NCBI RefSeq assembly: GCF_007856155.1
Contig: NZ_CP042266.1
Location: forward strand, 1,736,001-1,800,000
Length of the DNA stretch: 64,000 nt
Direction: 5' to 3'
Origin: Streptomyces qinzhouensis
GTDB taxonomy: Bacteria > Actinomycetota > Actinomycetes > Streptomycetales > Streptomycetaceae
Shown here: positions 59,807 through 64,000 of the stretch, in pieces
How positions within the stretch are numbered: position 1 is the stretch's first letter
Layout: each line of letters begins with the position of its first letter
Made by a program: the position numbers and the translations under genes
Notes under the pieces: generated by a model
Seen by the model: only the letters and a program-made list of their open reading frames with translations
Told to the model about the DNA's origin: nothing
Databases searched by the model: none

Positions 59807-59837
59807 GGAGCCCGCTCGCGGGGTGCGAGCGGGCTCC
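59807..59837 (-). terminator. Hairpin after the RND exporter gene
   Basis: 13-bp stem (59807-59819 with 59825-59837), 5-base loop, 95 bases beyond the exporter stop. Confidence 0.7.
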
Positions 59838-59931
59838 GGGTGACGGGCACGAGGCCGGGGCGGGCCGGGGGCACGGAAGCCGTACCCCCGGCGGCCCCGG
59901 CCGGGCCTTCCGCGGGGTGAGCCGTGACCGG

Positions 59932-62900
59932 CTAGACCTGCTGCAGGGTGAGCCCCTCTGCCGCCGAGTCCGGCGGCGTCGGGCCGCCGTCCTTCTTGGC
60001 CCGCTTGGCCGCCTTCTTCGCCGCGCGGCGCTCCTTGCGCAGCTCGACCATCGTGTACAGCGTCGGCACCAGCAGGAGCGTCAGCAGGGTCGAGGACAGC
60101 AGTCCGCCGATCACCACGACCGCCAGCGGCTTGGCGATGAAGCCGCCCTCGCCGGTGATGCCGAGGGCCATCGGCAGCAGGGCGAAGATCGTGGCCAGGG
60201 CGGTCATCAGGATGGGGCGCAGCCGGTGCCGGCCGCCCTCGATGACGGACTCGACGACGCCGAGCCCCTGCCGCCGGTACTGGTTGATCAGGTCGATCAG
60301 CACGATCGCGTTGGTGACCACGATGCCGATCAGCATCAGCATGCCGATCAGCGCGGGTACACCCATCGGGGTGTTCGTGGCGAGCAGCAGTCCGATCGCG
60401 CCGGTCGCCGCGAACGGGATGGAGACCAGCAGGATCAGCGGCTGCACCAGCGAGCGGAAGGTGGCGACCAGCAGCATGAACACGATCGCGATGGCCGCGA
60501 GCATGGCGAGGGCGAGGGAGGCGAAGGCCTCGTCCTGGTCCTCGGAGACGCCGCCGATGGCGGTGGTGGCGCCCTCGGGCAGGTCCAGGCTCTTGAGCTT
60601 CGACTGAAGGTCGGAGCCGACCGCTCCGGTGTTGTCACCGGTCGGCTTGGCGGTGATCGTGGCGGCCCGGGCGCCGTCGATCCGGGTCATCGACACCGGC
60701 GCGGGCGCCAGCCTCACCTCCGCGATCTGTCCCAGCTTGACCGTGCCGAGCGGCAGTGCCCGCAGTTCGGCCATGGTCTTGGCGGGCTTGGCCGAGGCGA
60801 TCAGGACATCGCGTTCGGTGTTGTTCAGGACCGCCTTGGCCACCGCCGTGCCCTTGACGGCCTGGAGCACCGCCGCGCCGAGCGTGGCGTCGTTGAACCC
60901 GGCCTCGGCCGCCCCGGCCTTGGCGGTGACGGAGATCCGCGGGATGGACTGGGCCAGGTCGCTCTGGACGTCGGTGACGTCCTTCAGCCCGGCGACCTCC
61001 TTGCGTACCAGCTCGGCCGCGCTCTTCAGGGTCGCGGGGTCGGCGGCCTTGACCACGACGCTCAGGTCCTGGCTGGCGAAGCCGTCACCGGCCGAGATGG
61101 TGGTGTCGCCGATACCGTCGAGCTTCGCCAGCTCGTCGTCGATCCGGTCGCGGACCTTCTCGTAGTCGCCGGCGTCCTTCAGGGTCATCTGGTACGTGGC
61201 CTGGTTGGCGCCCGTGCTGCCGCCGAAGGCGGCCATCCAGCCGGTGGAACCCACGGTGACCTGGTAGTTCTCCAGTTCACCGATGCCCGAGAGGACCTTC
61301 TCGACCTTCTTGGCCGCGGTGTCGGCGGCCTCCAGGCTGGTCCCGGCGGGCAGCTCCTGGCGGAGCGACATGACCTCCTGCTCACCCTGGTCGAAGAAGT
61401 TCGTCTTCAGCAGTCCGGCCATGCCGAAGGTGCCGACGAGGATGACGAGGGCCAGCACCACACTGGTGATCCGGCGGCGGGTGGCGAAGCGCAGGACCGG
61501 GATGTACGACCGCTGGAGCTTGCTGCGGCCTTCCTTCTCCTCGGCGATCCGCCGGGCCTCGTCCTCGTCGAGGCCCCGGACGGCCTTGGGGGCGCGCAGG
61601 AACCAGTACGACAGCACGGGGACGACGGTGAGGGAGACCAGCAGCGAGGCGAGCAGGGCCGCGGTGATGGTCAGCGAGAAGGAGCCGAAGAGCTCGCCGA
61701 TCATGCCGCCGGCGAAGCCGATGGGGAGGAAGACGGCGACGGTGGTCAGGGTGGAGGAGGTGACCGCTCCGGCGACCTCCTTCACCGCGTTGATGATCGC
61801 GCTCTCGCGCTCCTCGCCGTACCCGAGATGGCGCTTGATGTTCTCCAGCACCACGATCGAGTCGTCGACGACCCGGCCGATGGCGATGGTCAGCGCGCCG
61901 AGGGTGAGCATGTTCAGGGAGAGGTCGCGGGTCCACAGGACGATCAGCGCCAGCACCACGGAGAGCGGGATGGAGACCGCGGTGACCAGGGTGGACCGCA
62001 GGGACGCCAGGAAGACCAGGATCACGATCACGGCGAAGACCAGTCCGAGCGCGCCCTCGGTGGTCAGTCCGGAGATCGCCTTGGAGACCGCCGGGCCCTG
62101 GTCGGAGACGACCGTGACCTCGGATCCGGCGCCGAGGTCCTTGCGCAGGTCGGGCAGCTTGTCCTTGACGGCGTCGGAGATGGCGACGGCGCTGCCGTCG
62201 TTGTCCATGTTCACGAAGAGCCCGAGGCTGGACTTTCCGTTGGTACGGGTGAGGGAGACCGCGGCGGCCGGGGTCTGCGCCACCGTCGCCAGGTCGCCGA
62301 GGCGGACGGGCGCACCGCCCGGGCGCGGGATCCGCAGCTCCTGAATCTGCTGGAGGCTGGTGTAGCCGCTGCCCACCTGGACGGTGCGGCTCTTGCCGTC
62401 CTCGCTGAAGGAACCGGCCGGCACGCTGGCGCCGCCCGCCGTCAGGGCCGCGCCGAGCGCCGTGGTGTTCAGGCCGGCCCCGGCGAGCTTGGCCTCGTCG
62501 GGAGTGACGGAGATCTGGACGTCGCGTACACCGGCGACGGTGATCTGGCCGACGCCGTCGATGTCCTTCAGGGCCGGGATGACGACCCGCTCCAGCTGGT
62601 CTTCGAGCGCCTGCTCGTCCTTGGAGGAGGAGCTCACGGCGAGGACCACGGCCGGGATGTCGTCGGTGGAACCGGCGATGACCTCGGGTTCGACGTCCTG
62701 GGGCAGCTGGGACCTGGCCCGGTTCACGGCCTGCTGGACATCGGCGATGAGCTGCTTGGTGCCCTCGCCGTACTCGAAGCTGGCCATGATCACGGCGTTG
62801 CCCTCGCTCGCCGTGGAGGTGATGCCCTTGATGCCGTCGACCGCCTCGATGGCGTCCTCGAGCGGTTCGACGACCTGCTTCTCCACCAGGTCGGGCGAGG

Positions 62901-63063
62901 CACCCTCGTACGGTGCGAGAACCGAGACCATCGGCAGTTCGATGGAAGGCAGCAACTGCTGTTTGATCTGGGGGATGGCGATCGCCCCGAAGACGAGCGC
63001 GATGATGGACATCAGTCCCACCAGGGCGCGCTGTTTCAGGCTGAAGCTGGACAGCCAGGACAT
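59932..63063 (-). CDS. RND-family exporter (Gram-positive AcrB/SwrC-like)
   Basis: 1043 residues with the full HAE-RND plan: N-terminal helix, porter subdomains, six helices (~335-560), second porter half, six helices (~855-1010) and a Lys/Ala-rich tail. Helix 4 carries the proton-relay region TIAIGRVVDDSIVVLENI with the paired Asp; PADLVEKQVVEPLE-type segment and GxGxxGD loops are present. In the absence of an outer membrane such pumps export amphiphiles directly; substrate unknown. ATG 63063 with AAGGAGAG. No membrane-fusion protein gene adjoins it in the window. The LuxR-type two-component genes just upstream may control it. Confidence 0.92.
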   Translation of the reverse strand: MSWLSSFSLKQRALVGLMSIIALVFGAIAIPQIKQQLLPSIELPMVSVLAPYEGASPDLVEKQVVEPLEDAIEAVDGIKGITSTASEGNAVIMASFEYGEGTKQLIADVQQAVNRARSQLPQDVEPEVIAGSTDDIPAVVLAVSSSSKDEQALEDQLERVVIPALKDIDGVGQITVAGVRDVQISVTPDEAKLAGAGLNTTALGAALTAGGASVPAGSFSEDGKSRTVQVGSGYTSLQQIQELRIPRPGGAPVRLGDLATVAQTPAAAVSLTRTNGKSSLGLFVNMDNDGSAVAISDAVKDKLPDLRKDLGAGSEVTVVSDQGPAVSKAISGLTTEGALGLVFAVIVILVFLASLRSTLVTAVSIPLSVVLALIVLWTRDLSLNMLTLGALTIAIGRVVDDSIVVLENIKRHLGYGEERESAIINAVKEVAGAVTSSTLTTVAVFLPIGFAGGMIGELFGSFSLTITAALLASLLVSLTVVPVLSYWFLRAPKAVRGLDEDEARRIAEEKEGRSKLQRSYIPVLRFATRRRITSVVLALVILVGTFGMAGLLKTNFFDQGEQEVMSLRQELPAGTSLEAADTAAKKVEKVLSGIGELENYQVTVGSTGWMAAFGGSTGANQATYQMTLKDAGDYEKVRDRIDDELAKLDGIGDTTISAGDGFASQDLSVVVKAADPATLKSAAELVRKEVAGLKDVTDVQSDLAQSIPRISVTAKAGAAEAGFNDATLGAAVLQAVKGTAVAKAVLNNTERDVLIASAKPAKTMAELRALPLGTVKLGQIAEVRLAPAPVSMTRIDGARAATITAKPTGDNTGAVGSDLQSKLKSLDLPEGATTAIGGVSEDQDEAFASLALAMLAAIAIVFMLLVATFRSLVQPLILLVSIPFAATGAIGLLLATNTPMGVPALIGMLMLIGIVVTNAIVLIDLINQYRRQGLGVVESVIEGGRHRLRPILMTALATIFALLPMALGITGEGGFIAKPLAVVVIGGLLSSTLLTLLLVPTLYTMVELRKERRAAKKAAKRAKKDGGPTPPDSAAEGLTLQQV

Positions 63064-63226
63064 AACCGGTTCGACTCTCCTTCGGGGCTTGCGTTCCGGG
63101 ATATTCCCGGACGGCCGGGGGACGACGGCCCGCTTATACGATCAGCCACCCGGAGAGCGGACCCGTCGCCCCCAGGTCCCGTTCTTTATGCCCCGCATAC
63201 CGCAGCTGGAGTATGCGGCCCTCGTT

Positions 63227-63907
63227 CTACTCCACCCTCGGGCGGACCAGCCCCGACTCGTAGGCGGTGACGACGAGTTGGGCCCGGTCCCGGGCCCCCA
63301 ATTTGGCCATGGCCCGATTCACATGGGTCTTCACGGTCAGCGGGCTGACCGCGAGACGTTCGGCGATCTCGTCGTTGGAGAGCCCGCCCGCGACCAGGAC
63401 GAGAACCTCCCGCTCCCGTCCGGTGAGCGCTTCGAGCCGGTCCGAGTACGGCTCCGAGGTGTCGTCGTCCGGGCCGCCCTGGGCGAGGAACTTGGCGATC
63501 AGCCCCTTGGTGGCGACCGGCGAGAGGAGTGCCTCCCCGGCGGCGGCGATCCGGATGGCGTTGAGGAGTTCCTCGGGCTCGGCACCCTTGCCGAGGAAGC
63601 CGGAGGCCCCGGCGCGCAGCGACCGGACCACGTACTCGTCCACCTCGAAGGTGGTCAGCATCACCACCCGTACCCGGTCCAGTTCGGGATCGGAGCTGAT
63701 CAGCCGGGTGGCGGCCAGACCGTCCATGCCGGGCATCCGGATGTCCATCAGGACGACGTCCGGCCGTTCGGCGCGGGCGAGTTCGACGGCCTCCGCGCCG
63801 TCCGCGGCCTCCCCGACGACGGTCATGTCCGGTTCGGAGTCCACCAGGACCCGGAAAGCGCTGCGCAGCAGCGTCTGATCGTCGACCAGCAAGACCCGGA
63901 TGGTCAT
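63227..63907 (-). CDS. LuxR-type response regulator
   Basis: 226 residues. Receiver with VLLVDDQTLLR acidic pair, phospho-acceptor in VVLMDIRMPGMDG, MLTTFE and Lys in GFLGKGA; then LuxR helix-turn-helix LTGREREVLVLVAGGLSNDEIAERL and TVKTHVNRAMAKLGARDRAQLV. Overlaps the kinase stop (ATGA). Separate from the RND gene by 163 bases. Confidence 0.94.
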   Translation of the reverse strand: MTIRVLLVDDQTLLRSAFRVLVDSEPDMTVVGEAADGAEAVELARAERPDVVLMDIRMPGMDGLAATRLISSDPELDRVRVVMLTTFEVDEYVVRSLRAGASGFLGKGAEPEELLNAIRIAAAGEALLSPVATKGLIAKFLAQGGPDDDTSEPYSDRLEALTGREREVLVLVAGGLSNDEIAERLAVSPLTVKTHVNRAMAKLGARDRAQLVVTAYESGLVRPRVE

Positions 63908-64000
63908 GTGTCCTCCCCCGAACGTGCGGTGAGGGGAAGTATCGCCTGGACCCGGAAGCCGCCTCCGTAGCGGGGTCCGGTCGTCAGCCTGCCCCCGAGC
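63904..64000 (-). CDS. Sensor histidine kinase, C-terminal end only
   Basis: Last ~31 codons of a HisKA_3-type kinase: ...GRLTTGPRYGGGFRVQAILPL..., the final strand of the HATPase domain, ending GEDT and a stop that overlaps the regulator ATG. The rest lies beyond the window. Pairs with the regulator at 63227. Confidence 0.8.
   Translation of the reverse strand, partial: LGGRLTTGPRYGGGFRVQAILPLTARSGEDT

Noticed and set aside
59917..63270. 1117-residue plus-strand frame opposite the RND exporter
   Set aside because: Low-complexity His/Gly/Arg/Asp composition and exact coverage of an obvious membrane transporter gene mark it as an antisense shadow.
1..64000. Mobile elements, prophage, CRISPR arrays, defence islands
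   Set aside because: No transposase, integrase, recombinase, regularly spaced repeats or composition break was seen; the window is syntenic core chromosome.

Overview
The window is a stretch of a Streptomyces-type chromosome. GC is very high throughout, starts are often GTG or TTG with purine-rich ribosome sites, most gene pairs in operons overlap by 4 bases (ATGA/GTGA), and the gene set is typically actinobacterial: class II DAHP synthase, TrpE-TrpG fusion with a WWW leader peptide, PASTA kinase, PimB-type mannosyltransferase, and an actinobacterial qcrCAB plus ctaCDFE respiratory cluster. From memory the gene order follows the core region of Streptomyces coelicolor around SCO2110-SCO2166. 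No phage, insertion sequence, CRISPR, tRNA or rRNA was seen. This is conserved core chromosome, and its novelty lies mainly in intergenic and regulatory structure.

Layout. 1-4.5 kb: 3' part of a PASTA Ser/Thr kinase, endonuclease IV, a molybdopterin oxidoreductase, and the convergent iron-storage pair bfr/bfd, with an iron box ahead of bfd. 4.7-8.5 kb: aromatic biosynthesis, with aroH divergent from a trp attenuator and a fused trpEG. 8.5-20.9 kb: ldhA-like dehydrogenase, pfkA, the MacRS-like two-component pair, plsC, esterase, a small membrane protein, EEP-family enzyme, glucokinase, a DUF5304-like protein, a degenerate ArsA-like ATPase coupled to an SRPBCC protein, and a metallophosphoesterase. 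21-31.7 kb: fatty acyl-CoA ligase, PimB-like and GT87-like glycosyltransferases, a lipoprotein metallopeptidase, two tandem NlpC/P60 endopeptidases (the upstream one behind a promoter and a ydaO/c-di-AMP-riboswitch-like leader), and an NYN-domain protein. 31.7-40.2 kb: zinc-ribbon protein, rhomboid protease coupled to a RAM-domain protein, a secreted low-complexity protein overlapping a histidine kinase/OmpR regulator pair, a DASS transporter, glycerate kinase and a class V aminotransferase. 41-51.9 kb: trpD and the aerobic respiratory chain: ctaE-qcrC-qcrA-qcrB, a lone receiver-like protein, an L,D-transpeptidase, and ctaC-ctaD-ctaF. 52-64 kb: IscS-TusA fusion, adenosine-kinase-like PfkB protein, erpA, nadA, an alpha/beta hydrolase, an RND exporter and part of a second LuxR-type two-component system.

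How the genes work together. QcrCAB and CtaCDEF form the bc1-aa3 branch of aerobic respiration. The IscS-TusA fusion, ErpA, NadA (4Fe-4S), QcrA (2Fe-2S) and Bfr/Bfd form a sulfur/iron supply and client neighbourhood. AroH, TrpEG and TrpD are three steps of tryptophan supply. The NlpC/P60 pair, L,D-transpeptidase, PASTA kinase, PimB and MacRS act at the cell envelope.

Most notable non-genic structures: a ~130-bp element present twice in inverted orientation 33 kb apart (20980-21111 and 53845-53975); a compact ydaO-like leader at 29975-30060; a 21-bp palindrome that includes the ctaE start codon; an inverted repeat lying on the putative ctaC -10 box; six 15-bp tandem repeats exactly at the TrpE/TrpG fusion joint; and an elastin-like tail on Bfd.
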